Below are positions 6,501 through 14,691 of a DNA stretch of 14,691 nt, piece by piece. This DNA is from Phoronis ovalis. Its lineage: Eukaryota > Phoronida > Phoronidae. Below the pieces are notes generated by a model. It saw nothing but the letters and a program-made list of their open reading frames with translations. It was not told the origin of the DNA and did no database searches. Both the position numbers and the translations under genes were made by a program. The stretch covers positions 1 to 14,691 of the forward strand of contig JAOXYB010031009.1 of the NCBI GenBank assembly GCA_028565635.1, given 5' to 3'. Every line of letters starts with the position of its first letter. Position 1 is the stretch's first letter.

Positions 6501-9500
6501 TCCTAAAAGTTGGAATAATATTTCATTAGTACAAGAACCAGTCTACATATTCATTCATTCTATAATAATTAAGGTCTCAGGAGATGTGTTTATATGACTC
6601 CACCCTTGTTTTTTACATACTAAACATAATAATTATACACTTTTAAAGTACAATACTCTAAACTTTATAAACCATGTGCACTGGTTACATAAATTGAACT
6701 TGATCACAGCCTCATAAGAAGCAATGTGTTTTTAAAAACTTCTTTTCAAAGTCAAAAACTCTCCACCTCTATACGTCTGTTTACAAAACAATGTCTCAGC
6801 TTTTGATGATACATATATGTATATAGCTGCGTTCAAAAGTTACGAATTTGCAAAATTTATGCGTTATGCGAAAATCAGCAAAATTGGGAATATTTAAACT
6901 ATGAAAATTTCTAACTTTTAAAAAAAGATTTAGAAACCTGAGATACAATTTTGTAAATCTATATGGTTTTTAAGTGTAGGTGTATGGCCTATATTCTTTT
7001 GAAAATTAAAAATAAAAACATTTTTTCTTCAAATTAACTGCTTTAAAAAAATTTTTAACCTCATAGTTCATGGATCAATAAACTATAAAGTATTTCCTAT
7101 GTAGAATTGTACAATTTTCCATTTTGATTACCAAAACTCGAGAAGAAAGTTGTCCTTAACGTATCGTAATTTAAGTTTATGAGAACACATCTCAGTTTTG
7201 ATTAAATTTCTATATATCAGTTCAGAACTTTATCCAACTTGAGCTTTGTTTAAAAAAAAAAATGCTACTGAACATTAATATATGTTCCTACTGAACAGTA
7301 ACATCACCAATTAACAACGTAAAACAATAACATAATATTTGATTAAACAATGAATGAAATTATTCTTTTATGCTACCTGAAAGGTAGTTAACTTGAAAAA
7401 AATTTAATTAAACAGGTCACTCAGAATTCTATTTTTACCTTGAGAAGGAACATAGAGTGTTGATTTTCCAAGAGAACAGAGGGACCACGAGGAAAACTTT
7501 GGTAAAAGCCCACTGGGATTATTAGAATGCACCATGCCAGCGATATACTCAGTGGTAGAAAGCTGTCTTTCTAGGCTGCCAGATTTTTCTATAAAGAAGC
7601 ATTAAATTACCTTTATCAATTAGTAGTATCAATTGCCTCGCCAGTAACTTAAGACAGGTTAAAATTTATTTCCAGACACGCGCTATATTAATTCAGAATT
7701 ATCTCTGCTCTGTACATATGCATGTTCTACATGTCATTTTCTTGTCTCCACAGAAAGGAGAGCGTGCTCCACTGAGCAATGTTGCGTGGTATAATACAAA
7801 CCATAAAATAGACTACGACCCGTTTTTCGACCTGGGATAAAACGGGCGGTCAATTTGATATTGCTTTTGGATGAAAGGGAAAGATTCAGATATATGTTTT
7901 ACTATAATTATATTTAGGTTAGGTTAGGTTAGCATTTTGAATTATTAGTGCAGATACGTGACAAAGGGGATAGCAAATCAGTGGTCAGCATCTCAAGCCT
8001 TCGTGGAGTAGTGGTTAATGCATTCGATTTTTCATTGTTTTCAGATATCACCAGCGCAGATTCGAATCCGCCAGGAGCTTTCTTGATTACTTATAATATG
8101 AGTTATTTCTAGAGTGCATTTATAGCATAAATTTATTTTTATGCTTTGTACAACAAATATCGTTATATATTTCTGCCGGAACAGAATCTCTATAAAGGGT
8201 CCTTTCTATAGTATAGTTTCAGGTCCATGTACATATTTTGACACCATGTATTCATGTTGCTGCCAGTGAAGTAGGAATGATATAATTCAAATTCTGTGCG
8301 TTTGCTTCATTTTATAAATCATGGAAAGTTGTTCTATGAGTTCATGAAAATAAAAACTTACTTTTGCACATATGGCATGCTCAAACCATTTTGGCGTTTT
8401 TTAGAAATATCATATTTTCAAGTGAAAAATGGCGGATTTTATATAAGAGTTATATGAAAAAACTTATAATTTAAAATGCAAGCAAAAAATGAAATATGCC
8501 TTAGTCCAGTTATCTTCTTAAATAATTTTACCAAAAATTAGATCATTTATCTCGTTGAACGCATGGAGAATTAGTTGAAGTAGGTGCAATTTTTAGCACA
8601 TTGTAAGCACACACCTATGAATCATGTGATCATTTAGGCAAAAGCAATGAGAGCCACGTTAAAGGTCATAAAGTTCTTAACAAACGCACATTAAAATGAA
8701 AAATTTAACCTTTTTATTTATTCAGAAATATCAACAAAAAAAAACAATTTCGCAGTGCCACCGGTGGCGAAACTTGGTAAACACCTGCCTTAAGCTACTT
8801 GCGCTGTTTACATCACTTTTACAACTATAAGAAAGTGTTAAAATTTTCTTTACACAGTATGGACACTTAATTTTATTTCGTTTCATCTACACCATTGTCA
8901 GGTGCTTCAAATAACAATAATCACCCGAATAAGCCATCAAAATCTGTAATTTCTAACAAGAGGTTGAGCTACGTGTAAGTGAACAGATATGGTACAATAA
9001 AATTTTATTAGAAACTGCCAAAACAAAACTCAGTAAAAGTCATAACAAACCTGCAGCTGTAGCTGTTTCTATGTCAACATCTGTTGCATTCTCTACAGCA
9101 CTATGTTCAGCAGGAGTAAGACGGCTCTGGTCAGTATTCATGTATAAATCACTACCCCCACCACCTGACTGCCCTAAAATTAAGAATACAAAAGGATAAT
9201 TCAAAGTTCATGTTTAATAAAGTAAACCTTCCATCCTACACTCCCATGTTAATTTTTCTGGAACAGCCCATAGCAAACAATGTTTTTGCCAGAACTCCTT
9301 TGAAAGTTAACTTCCTTTTATGCCACAAACTCAGTTTTGCCTCAGAAAGGAAATAAATGCTTACGGTCTCACAAGAACAATAGCACAGCTTGTTAGATAA
9401 GCTTAAATTTGTCTGACCAGCACGTTTTTAAAGTCATTCATTTTTATACCATGCATGCACCAAACCTTGGCCACAAATAATGCATCCCAATCTATAATTT

Positions 9501-12500
9501 GATTTCCAGCATAGACTAAACAAAAAAAAAACCAACTGATATCATTCAAAATATCCTTGCTTAAATTTGACAAATTTTGACAATGAACGTTAAATATCTC
9601 ACCAAGACTAAGTCCCAGACTCAAGTCTTTAATTCCTGTTACAATATCTGTCTTATTACTTTCTCTCCTAGCTGTGTCACTCAGTATTGTGTCCCCAGAT
9701 ATTGGCTCATCTAAACTGGGTTTAAATACAGGAAACTCTACATGTTCTAATGTCCCACAACAGGATTTCTCTAACTCCATATAAAAGTCATAGTTTGCCT
9801 CCTACAGAATGAAAAAGCTATCCATTTTAGATTTTTTAAAAATGTTTATAAGATTTTTGACTACAATAATTGAGAGAACAATTACAATTTGCAACAACAT
9901 GTTGCCCGTAAAATCTTCTACATTTTTATACATTTTCTGTGTCATCACATGATATAATATACTGGAAATAGTCGTTGGTAAAGACAATCTTGCAATACAG
10001 TTTAAATCTAGCTCTTTCTCAACAGGTCTGACTACCTTGCATGAAAATGTCCCACCAGTTGGTTTTTGCATTCCATTTTTTTTTTTTTGAAGGAAAACAT
10101 TCAGGTCTTCTAGCTGGTTAAACATACCAGTAAACAAATCATCGTAGAATATATGGTTGCATTAGCAGAAAACAATATACATTTGACACAATTCAAATAT
10201 ATCCATATCCAGTATCATTTATTTAACCAAATTTAATTTCTGATCCTTATGACCCCAGTGTATTAAGAAATGCATAATTGTTAAAAATTATTTAGTCTGA
10301 TGGACAGACTGTAAAAGAAACACATGAATGAGTCTCCTTTTAATATCAGTTGTTATCTAAGCCTACCTTATGAGTAAATGGGTCATCTCTATCAGTCTGG
10401 CTCCTTCCACAGTTACATGCAGCTTTTACTTTGGACTGACTTGAATGCTGCATTATAGGAAGGTGATCGTTCTCTGTAGTGATTTCTGCGTCTGTTAAAC
10501 GATGAAGCTGCAACGAAAAACAGCACAAAACATGGATAAATAACCTGCAGCAAAAATAGTAACTGGCAACACATATATTTTTCTTAATAATATAATATGA
10601 TGTGTAACACAATAATCCAACCTGTCATTTGTTTATAGATTAGATGTTAGTTCTCAATTAGGAGTTAGGACTGTACTGACCATTATGTATTGTGAATAAT
10701 TTCAACCAGATGACACAAAAGATTTGGTCTTGAAAGGGTTGACATCTCTTATTTGATAGAGCAGTAATATGAAACTTTATACACAAAAGAATACTCAGTA
10801 CAAACTGAAAAATTTGAATTGCTCTTATACCATGTCAAAAACTATCAGACTGATTGGAATTAACAAGCAGACCTGATGTACACAATGTCTGCCAGTAAGA
10901 CTGATTTCTTCACACAGCTGATGTCCGTTTTGCCAAAACTTGATACAGTCATCTTCTAAATGATGCAGATATCTCTCGCAGGCAGGACCCCGAGCATGCT
11001 GATAAAACTCCTTTCTGGCTTGGTTTAGCTGCAACATATTGCATGCACTCATGACAATGAAGTTCAGATGAAAAGAAACATTACATATGACTTTAAAAAT
11101 AAAATCACATTTTTCTAGTTGAGAAATTATTTTTTAAAACTAATACCAGTTCTTGTTTTGTTTCAGAATTCATAAGGACTGTTCCAGCAGAAATGATTTG
11201 AGGCCACCGCTAAGGAGGCACTTTTTTTAGTGCCCCATCACATATTTAATAGTCTTTTAGTGTAAAACATATGAACTACAGGTATTGCCAATGACAACAT
11301 ATCACTTTATTATAGAAAATAAGTTTATATCTCTAGAAATTCAGTTTTTGCACTTTATTTTAATGTCTGTTATAACTACATGATTAGTTTACATGTAAGG
11401 TGTAAAATTACCTTTCCTTCATGATAACTTTTTGTGTAATGCTTGGGTAAACCATCTTGGTATGTGCTCTCGGCCAGTGGTACAACTTTATTGCAACGAC
11501 TGAAACACACACACGAAAATATAAATAAAATTTATCTTATTTCTTTATTTTATTTTTATTTTTAGAAATAGCGTACATATTTATTAAACCTGACAGAGAT
11601 GTTTTGCTTGTTGAACCTCATATTATTCATGTTATTCTACACATGCTTCACAAGCAGTGAATACATCGATCATAAAAATCGCACTCTGTATTTAACCAAT
11701 CAACATCTTAATTTAATTCTGGTATGCAACCAAGGATATTTTCATGGGCCATACCTAACAGTCAGTAGGTACATAACTTTACAGTAGTTTTTACTCACTT
11801 TTCCGAGAATCTACTGTCAACATCCAGAAGAGATTTCAGAGTGTTAAAGTGTGAATGGATTTTCAGCATTTCTCGGGTATCACCATAAAATATTGGTGCC
11901 AACTTTGATGCAACCATTTGCCATGAATTTAATGATGGTAACTGCAAACAAAAGTTTATGTACAAATTAGTCCAGGAGATTTAAAGTTTTACAGCTATAA
12001 CTATTAGAGATGTGTAACAATGTTTTATGGTTATCATTTTATAAAAGTAATATTAATCATCCTTCAGTTTATCTATACTCTATCAAGATGTGCAGTTAAC
12101 GGTTAATCCATTACTCTAAAGGTTGAATTTGGTAAACCAGTGGAACTGGCATATTAAATAGGGTTTTCTTTTGAAGGCGTTCTTCACCTACTGTGGTAAA
12201 AATTAGGCAAAAGTGCCATCTACTTTCAGAAATAAATTACCTACCTCAAACATTGGAGTCACACGACTCTTGCCAAGGTTATCATCAAAACCTTTGGTAA
12301 CAGCTAGGTTAATATGTTCTGTAATAAAATCTCTAAAGCCACTATTATCACCACTACCTTGTCCACAGAACGAAGAAATTGATTTAGGTGCAGATTGGTG
12401 TGTGCCTTGAAATCTTAGGGATTTAGAGCTCTCTGAAAGAATTTCAAAAAGTAAGTCAGTATATAGACAGAAAAAATGGGTATGATGAATAAACTGTCAC

Positions 12501-14161
12501 ATTTTATTTTTTTAAATCAGTCATGCACAGTAACTCCATTAAATTAGAGTTAGTGATTAGATTGTTTGATTCTATTTATAACAAAGAGCTGAATGATTTT
12601 AAGACAAAGGACAACCCAAAGTAAAACGATATATGTTCAATAAAATCTACTGATATGGATATTAAAGTAATATTAAATAATGGTTTAAGAAATATTTAAA
12701 ATAATGTGCTGTAGTTCATGACAGTTCATACTTTGAAAGTCACCAAATTTTACTTCGACACTCTAATTTCACATTCTTTTTGATACAAACCCAGTGCTAA
12801 AACATGTACTGTGTCATCTCTTAGCATATATTTCAATAATTTATATGCATTTATAGAATTTTTACATCATTCACACAGTTGATATACTGCTGATTTTAGT
12901 ACAGTAACCAAATTACCGTATAGACACACTTTTATGAATTGAAATCAATGCTTTTGCTGCATTTGTAAATCAGCAAAGGTCATGGGAATTAGAAGAAATT
13001 TAGCTGTGCAAGTAAAATAAGAAGTTGAACAATAATAGACAGAACTTTTTTTATGAATAAGAAATACTAATTACAGAAAGAAATGATTAGCTACTCATTT
13101 GTTTAAAGAGTTCATATGAAATAGGCAGGACCATCAATACTGAATTCATTTTCATAGTATTTGTAAGCACAATAAACATCTATACTTCAAGTTAAGCAAA
13201 ACGATTTTACCTGCATTAAACGACTTATTACAGCTTCTTGCAAGTAAATTTAGGTAGTTATCTACAGGACTATCAGCCTTGTTATTCTTCATTAAAACAT
13301 GTACAAATTCTTGATTGGCAGGAACAGCAAAAAGAGAGTTATTACTGTAAAGAAATTAAGCAGTTGCTTCAAATATTCATTTGGTTTTGATTAAAAACAA
13401 AATGGTGAGATTCATTAATAAATAACTTTCTCTAACATGAGACACCTACTCTCTAGGTGACCACATGATGGTGCCTTGGCATTCCGTCTTCTATCTCGGG
13501 GAAAAAGTGAACTTTCAATGCATTTGCATTTTATCAACTTATTGACCAAAAATCAAATTTGTGGATGTCGTCAAGACAGCTTCATTAGAGTTAGCAATAT
13601 CATGTGGAGTGAATAAAAATGTTTCTAGTCTTTACTCCTGCACATTTGAAGTACAAAAGAACAATGAATAGCAATGCGTAATCTTATTTCATAGTTGAGT
13701 GAGTTACAGCTTTGATTTACTCTTTTCACAACATTTCAAGTAAGCATGCTTCACAAGTCATACTTTCAGATAAGGCCAGATATCAGATATGTCCTGGAAA
13801 TTTTTTTGTACAATATACTGATTCCCTACCCGTACATGTACTGATTCCCTACCCGTACATGTACTTTCTGATTTATTTCTAATTTTTATTTATACCAACT
13901 CACCTAATATTAGTTATAACTCTAGACTTTCTTAATATTCTGTATATTTGGTCTTCTATTGCATGCTGCAATCTCTTTTGAACTGAGGTTTTCTGAGCAT
14001 TATATCCACTGGACTGTTCATCGTTCTTATCAGGGCTCGTCAAAGTGTTGGACATGAAAACAAACAATACCCTAGGAGAGCACACCCTTGCCGATGACTT
14101 CCAATCCATCGAAATATTGAGAGAATTTAATTGTTCACTTATTAGTGGCTGAAGTTTGATT
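3459..14161 (-). CDS. SMG8: SMG8, nonsense-mediated mRNA decay factor (15 exons, 5' partial)
   Basis: Join on the minus strand of 14161-13904, 13344-13211, 12432-12245, 11941-11799, 11499-11412, 11028-10873, 10507-10367, 9801-9603, 9173-9051, 7588-7439, 6502-6365, 5438-5320, 5058-5000, 4769-4587 and 3567-3459: 728 residues plus stop. SMG8 binds SMG9 and the SMG1 kinase and restrains phosphorylation of UPF1 in mRNA surveillance. Family matches, by memory of the human protein: EDQIYRILRKSRV, SLFAVPANQEFV, RFSENRCNK, HARGPA, FWQNGHQLCEE, CNCGRSQTDRDDPF, ANYDFY, SLGLSLG, LLPKFSSWSL, LLPWD, AQLMRIYVAIPDGP and SLWVLRLPY. Human SMG8 has about 991 residues, so the N-terminal G-like domain (about 260 residues) lies right of the window. 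All phases fit. Cys/His groups at visible residues 309-355 and 589-631 may bind zinc (inference). Confidence 0.96.
3568..4586 (-). other. SMG8 last intron
   Basis: 1019 bases, GTATCC to TTCAG. The first 55 bases stay open in frame and end in a stop that overlaps AATAAA. The rest is AT-rich, with short open frames on both strands that resemble nothing known. Confidence 0.85.
4528..4533 (-). terminator. Intronic poly(A) signal candidate overlapping an in-frame stop
   Basis: On the minus strand the retained-intron frame ends in TAA at 4534-4532, and AATAAA runs from 4533 to 4528, overlapping it. If used, it would give a shorter SMG8 transcript with a different tail. Confidence 0.3.
4587..4769 (-). 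CDS. SMG8: SMG8 visible exon 14
   Basis: 183 bases, TTTTTAG to GTATCCTT. It encodes AQLMRIYVAIPDGPVQIQIN, PGAPPCPVF and GSLWVLRLP, close to vertebrate AQLMRLFVVVPDAPLQI, PGPPPCPVF and GLWVLRFPY. The frame stays open past the donor to a stop at 4532, but the downstream exon at 3459-3567 restores the family's C-terminus, so splicing at 4587 is preferred. Confidence 0.93.
5000..5058 (-). CDS. SMG8: SMG8 visible exon 13
   Basis: 59 bases, TTTCAG to GTATGAAT. It encodes DAATKLLNMDMPLYFPCHC plus AG of a split arginine codon. The CHC triplet (visible 629-631) may complete the Cys/His group of the previous exon. Confidence 0.95.
5320..5438 (-). CDS. SMG8: SMG8 visible exon 12
   Basis: 119 bases, GTTACAG to GTATCATA. 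It encodes STELNLRIHIGEEYECNRGH and RFFCSAPDKAVKA. C589, H593 and C597 (visible numbering) form a C-x3-H-x3-C pattern that could belong to a zinc ribbon. Confidence 0.95.
5439..6364 (-). other. SMG8 intron
   Basis: 926 bases. Contains a short ATG/GAT microsatellite near 5556-5570 and a 14-base palindrome (CTCATGATCATGAG) at 5574-5587. A plus-strand 70-codon open frame at 5740-5952 has no recognisable similarity. Confidence 0.85.
6365..6502 (-). CDS. SMG8: SMG8 visible exon 11
   Basis: 138 bases, CTTTTAG to GTTTGTGC. It encodes IDQPGFVHSSNFLLPWDVTV, then a basic Ser/Gly/Lys stretch ending GKRGKSRKGHK, comparable to the vertebrate GLDQQGF..NYLMPWDIVI and basic linker. Confidence 0.95.
6503..7438 (-). 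other. SMG8 intron
   Basis: 936 bases, very AT-rich. Contains a 14-base palindrome ATACATATATGTAT at 6809-6822. Nothing else recognised. Confidence 0.85.
7439..7588 (-). CDS. SMG8: SMG8 visible exon 10
   Basis: 150 bases, CTTTATAG to GTAAAAAT. It encodes LERQLSTTEYIAGMVHSNNP and GLLPKFSSWSLCSLG, matching the family's STVEYLPGMLHSNCP and GLLPKFSSWSLVKLG. Confidence 0.96.
7819..7846. repeat. Hairpin with 8-base-pair stem
   Basis: CCCGTTTT at 7819-7826 pairs with AAAACGGG at 7839-7846 around a 12-base loop. Function unknown. Confidence 0.45.
7914..7932 (+). repeat. Interstitial TTAGG tract
   Basis: Three full TTAGG units and a fourth lacking its last G. TTAGG is the telomere repeat of most arthropods; most other animals use TTAGGG. 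The tract is short enough to be chance or an ordinary microsatellite. Confidence 0.7.
7995..8080 (+). repeat. tRNA-derived SINE head or tRNA pseudogene
   Basis: TGGAGTAGTGG at 8004-8014 fits the pol III A box at 10 of 11 places. GATTCGAATCC at 8059-8069 fits the B box. Flanking AAGCCT (7995-8000) and AGGAGCTT (8073-8080) could be remains of an acceptor stem. The T stem is broken (A opposite C beside the loop) and the centre does not fold as an anticodon arm, so a working tRNA is unlikely. Confidence 0.55.
8757..8768. repeat. GC-rich 12-base palindrome
   Basis: GCCACCGGTGGC, perfectly self-complementary. TTTCGC before and GAAA after can extend the stem if four bases are looped out. It stands out in an AT-rich intron. 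Confidence 0.5.
9051..9173 (-). CDS. SMG8: SMG8 visible exon 9
   Basis: 123 bases, ATTTTAG to GTTTGTTA. It encodes QSGGGGSDLY followed by an acidic Thr/Ala-rich linker ending TATAA. It is poorly conserved and supported by fitting phases on both sides and by the joined GLSLGQS motif. Confidence 0.9.
9174..9602 (-). other. SMG8 intron
   Basis: 429 bases. The frame of exon 8 runs open across its donor to a stop at 9403, but the family's SLGLSLG-Q-S joint with exon 9 supports splicing at 9603. Confidence 0.85.
9603..9801 (-). CDS. SMG8: SMG8 visible exon 8
   Basis: 199 bases, CTGTAG to GTGAGATA. It begins EANYDFYMELEKSCC, continues FPVFKPSLDEP through an acidic, variable linker and ends DLSLGLSLG, where the last glycine is split with the next exon. 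Confidence 0.95.
9802..10366 (-). other. SMG8 intron with a chance open frame
   Basis: 565 bases. A 111-codon minus-strand frame (10137-9802) lies here, in phase with exon 8, and stops exactly in the acceptor's TAG. It resembles nothing known, and exons 7 and 8 join cleanly without it. Contains a T12 run at 10078-10090. Confidence 0.8.
10367..10507 (-). CDS. SMG8: SMG8 visible exon 7
   Basis: 141 bases, 47 codons, phase 0 at both ends, TTGCAG to GTAGGC. The first half is variable. The second half carries AACNCGRSQTDRDDPFTHK, one of the best conserved SMG8 motifs. Its Cys residues are visible 353 and 355. Confidence 0.96.
10508..10872 (-). other. SMG8 intron
   Basis: 365 bases, GTCTGC to TTGCAG. 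Nothing recognised. Confidence 0.9.
10873..11028 (-). CDS. SMG8: SMG8 visible exon 6
   Basis: 156 bases, 52 codons, phase 0 at both ends, TTGCAG to GTCTGC. It carries YQHARGPACERYL, DDCIKFWQNGHQLCEE and SLTGRHCVHQ. The Cys and His residues at visible positions 309, 318, 319 and 321 are the first half of a possible metal site. Confidence 0.96.
11029..11411 (-). other. SMG8 intron
   Basis: 383 bases, GTAATT to TTGCAG. Nothing recognised. Confidence 0.9.
11412..11499 (-). CDS. SMG8: SMG8 visible exon 5
   Basis: 88 bases, GTTTCAG to GTAATTTT. It encodes RCNKVVPLAESTYQDGLPKH, then YTKSYHEGK, close to the vertebrate RCQKALP..STYQ-LP-HYT stretch. Confidence 0.94.
11799..11941 (-). CDS. SMG8: SMG8 visible exon 4
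   Basis: 143 bases, TTTGCAG to GTGAGTAA. It encodes LPSLNSWQMVASKLAPIFYG, then LLDVDSRFSE. The final AA joins T of the next exon to give asparagine, as in the family motif KFSENRCQK. Confidence 0.94.
11942..12244 (-). other. SMG8 intron
   Basis: 303 bases, GTAGGT to TTTGCAG. Nothing recognised. Confidence 0.9.
12245..12432 (-). CDS. SMG8: SMG8 visible exon 3
   Basis: 188 bases, TTTCAG to GTAGGTAA. It encodes SSKSLRFQGTHQSAPKS, a Ser/Gly-rich linker, then GFRDFITEHINLAVTKGFDD, matching the family's REFLWQHVELVL..GFDD. A second donor four bases downstream would break the frame, so the GAG/GTAG border was chosen. Confidence 0.92.
12433..13210 (-). other. SMG8 intron
   Basis: 778 bases, GTAAAA to TTTCAG. 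AT-rich, no feature recognised. Confidence 0.9.
13211..13344 (-). CDS. SMG8: SMG8 visible exon 2
   Basis: 134 bases, CTTTACAG to GTAAAATC. It encodes NNSLFAVPANQEFVHV, matching SLFTIPANQAFVYIV of the vertebrate protein, followed by a more variable segment. One base before and one base after complete split codons. Confidence 0.94.
13345..13903 (-). other. SMG8 intron
   Basis: 559 bases, GTGAGT to CTTTACAG. Contains the 23-base tandem duplication close to its donor end. Confidence 0.9.
13816..13865. repeat. Perfect 23-base tandem duplication
   Basis: Units at 13816-13838 and 13839-13861 are identical, each starting TACTGATTCCC and ending CCCGTACATG, followed by four bases of a third copy. Perfect identity suggests recent slippage. 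It lies about 40 bases inside the intron from the exon 1 donor. Confidence 0.9.
13904..14161 (-). CDS. SMG8: SMG8 visible exon 1
   Basis: 258 bases, acceptor CTTTCTAG, donor GTGAGTTG. It begins with the last base of a split codon and ends with AG of a serine codon. It contains CSPRVLFVFM, a hydrophobic strand, and HAIEDQIYRILRKSRVITN, which matches the family's LEDQIYRIFRKSRVLTN. No exon further upstream was found in the window. Confidence 0.92.
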
Positions 14162-14691
14162 CTAGAAAGAAAAAATGACAGAATAGACTCTTCTCATGCA
14201 TGGCTGTTCCAGTCTCCCCCCCTAATACTACATGTGCAAACCAAGCATACATTCAATAGAAATTATAACAAATTGATCAAAATTAAAAATAATAGTTAGA
14301 TTTAGAATTTTTTCCTGTTGATATGTTATATAATATAGTACAATACATGTACTCAAAAGGTTCTTTTTCTAAAATTTTGTTTCCTTATTTTTTAAAGTCA
14401 GATAAACCTTTATTTGTAATGTAATTGATTGGTAGTTTGCACCTGTATAACGCAGGAAGCAGAGGGTAAATCAACTGATGGAATAGCTGTGAGAAGACTT
14501 TATGTGAATTCCACAGAGGCTGAGCTCTGTAGTAATAATATGTACTTCCATTTAAGTGCACTTCTCTGTTTGTTTTTGTTATTCACAAAAAATTACTCAT
14601 CAGAAGGCTGATACTATCTATACTACTAAATCTCGAGTGTCCGTCTGTCACTCTTTCCACCAAATATCTTCAAAACTATTACATGTAGAAT
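14162..14691 (-). other. SMG8 upstream intron (continues beyond window)
   Basis: At least 530 bases upstream of visible exon 1. No SMG8-like exon is seen. A plus-strand 60-codon frame at 14429-14611 is unrecognised. The right end looks like a dispersed repeat. Confidence 0.7.
14617..14691 (+). mobile_element. Possible Helitron-type or other dispersed repeat end
   Basis: TCTATACTACTAAATCTCG followed by a CCGTCTGTC pyrimidine-rich stretch resembles the 5' ends of many animal Helitrons, which begin TC after a host A, as here. Only the first 75 bases are in the window, so no hairpin or 3' CTRR end can be checked. Confidence 0.3.

Larger units (their letters stand above)
7589..9050 (-). other. 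SMG8 longest visible intron
   Basis: 1462 bases. It holds a short hairpin (7819-7846), a TTAGG tract, a tRNA-like SINE unit and a GC-rich palindrome, listed separately. The remaining AT-rich sequence shows no exon. Confidence 0.85.

Noticed and set aside
9802-10137. 111-codon minus-strand open frame between SMG8 exons 7 and 8
   Set aside because: No family similarity; the conserved motif DDPF-HK-ANYDFY is formed by joining the flanking exons without it, and it stops in the acceptor itself.
14429-14611. 60-codon plus-strand open frame
   Set aside because: No similarity recognised; a possible acceptor before it has no partner exon. Could be part of an old repeat, but no evidence for a gene.

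Overview
This is a stretch of AT-rich animal nuclear DNA. It holds two convergent, intron-split protein-coding genes, and each is cut by a window edge. All 18 introns whose two ends can be seen have GT..AG borders. None of the longer continuous open frames is a whole gene; the coding sequence had to be read as short exons joined by phase and by similarity to known families. Repeat content and the protein sequences fit an invertebrate, perhaps a mollusc or another slowly evolving lophotrochozoan or arthropod, but I cannot fix the phylum. A four-unit TTAGG tract hints at arthropods and the frequent ACATGTA words hint at molluscs; both hints are weak.

Left part, plus strand (892-2268): the last four visible exons of a kappa-class glutathione S-transferase (GSTK1). 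They give 96 residues covering the C-terminal part of the thioredoxin-like enzyme and end in Ser-Lys-Leu, a canonical peroxisome targeting signal. The N-terminal half, with the catalytic serine region, lies to the left of the window. A short inverted-repeat element (2322-2529) sits just after the stop codon, inside the presumed 3'UTR.

Right part, minus strand (14161 down to 3459): fifteen consecutive exons of SMG8, the regulator of the SMG1 kinase in nonsense-mediated mRNA decay. They encode 728 residues plus the stop. The N-terminal G-like domain lies beyond the right edge. Every exon junction keeps the frame. The last exon is separated from the others by a 1019-base intron; if that intron is retained, the frame ends 16 codons in, at a stop fused to a polyadenylation signal.

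The two genes end tail to tail, 1190 bases apart, with candidate poly(A) signals on opposite strands about 90 bases apart. They have unrelated jobs (peroxisomal or mitochondrial redox chemistry versus mRNA surveillance), so the pairing is probably just position. The introns hold old repeats: a tRNA-derived SINE-like unit, a TTAGG tract, a diverged ~58-base tandem repeat, a perfect 23-base duplication and a possible Helitron end. I saw no complete transposon, CRISPR, rRNA gene, functional tRNA gene or viral gene, and no convincing new system. The points most worth checking are the SKL tail, the Cys/His pattern in SMG8 and the alternative SMG8 C-terminus.
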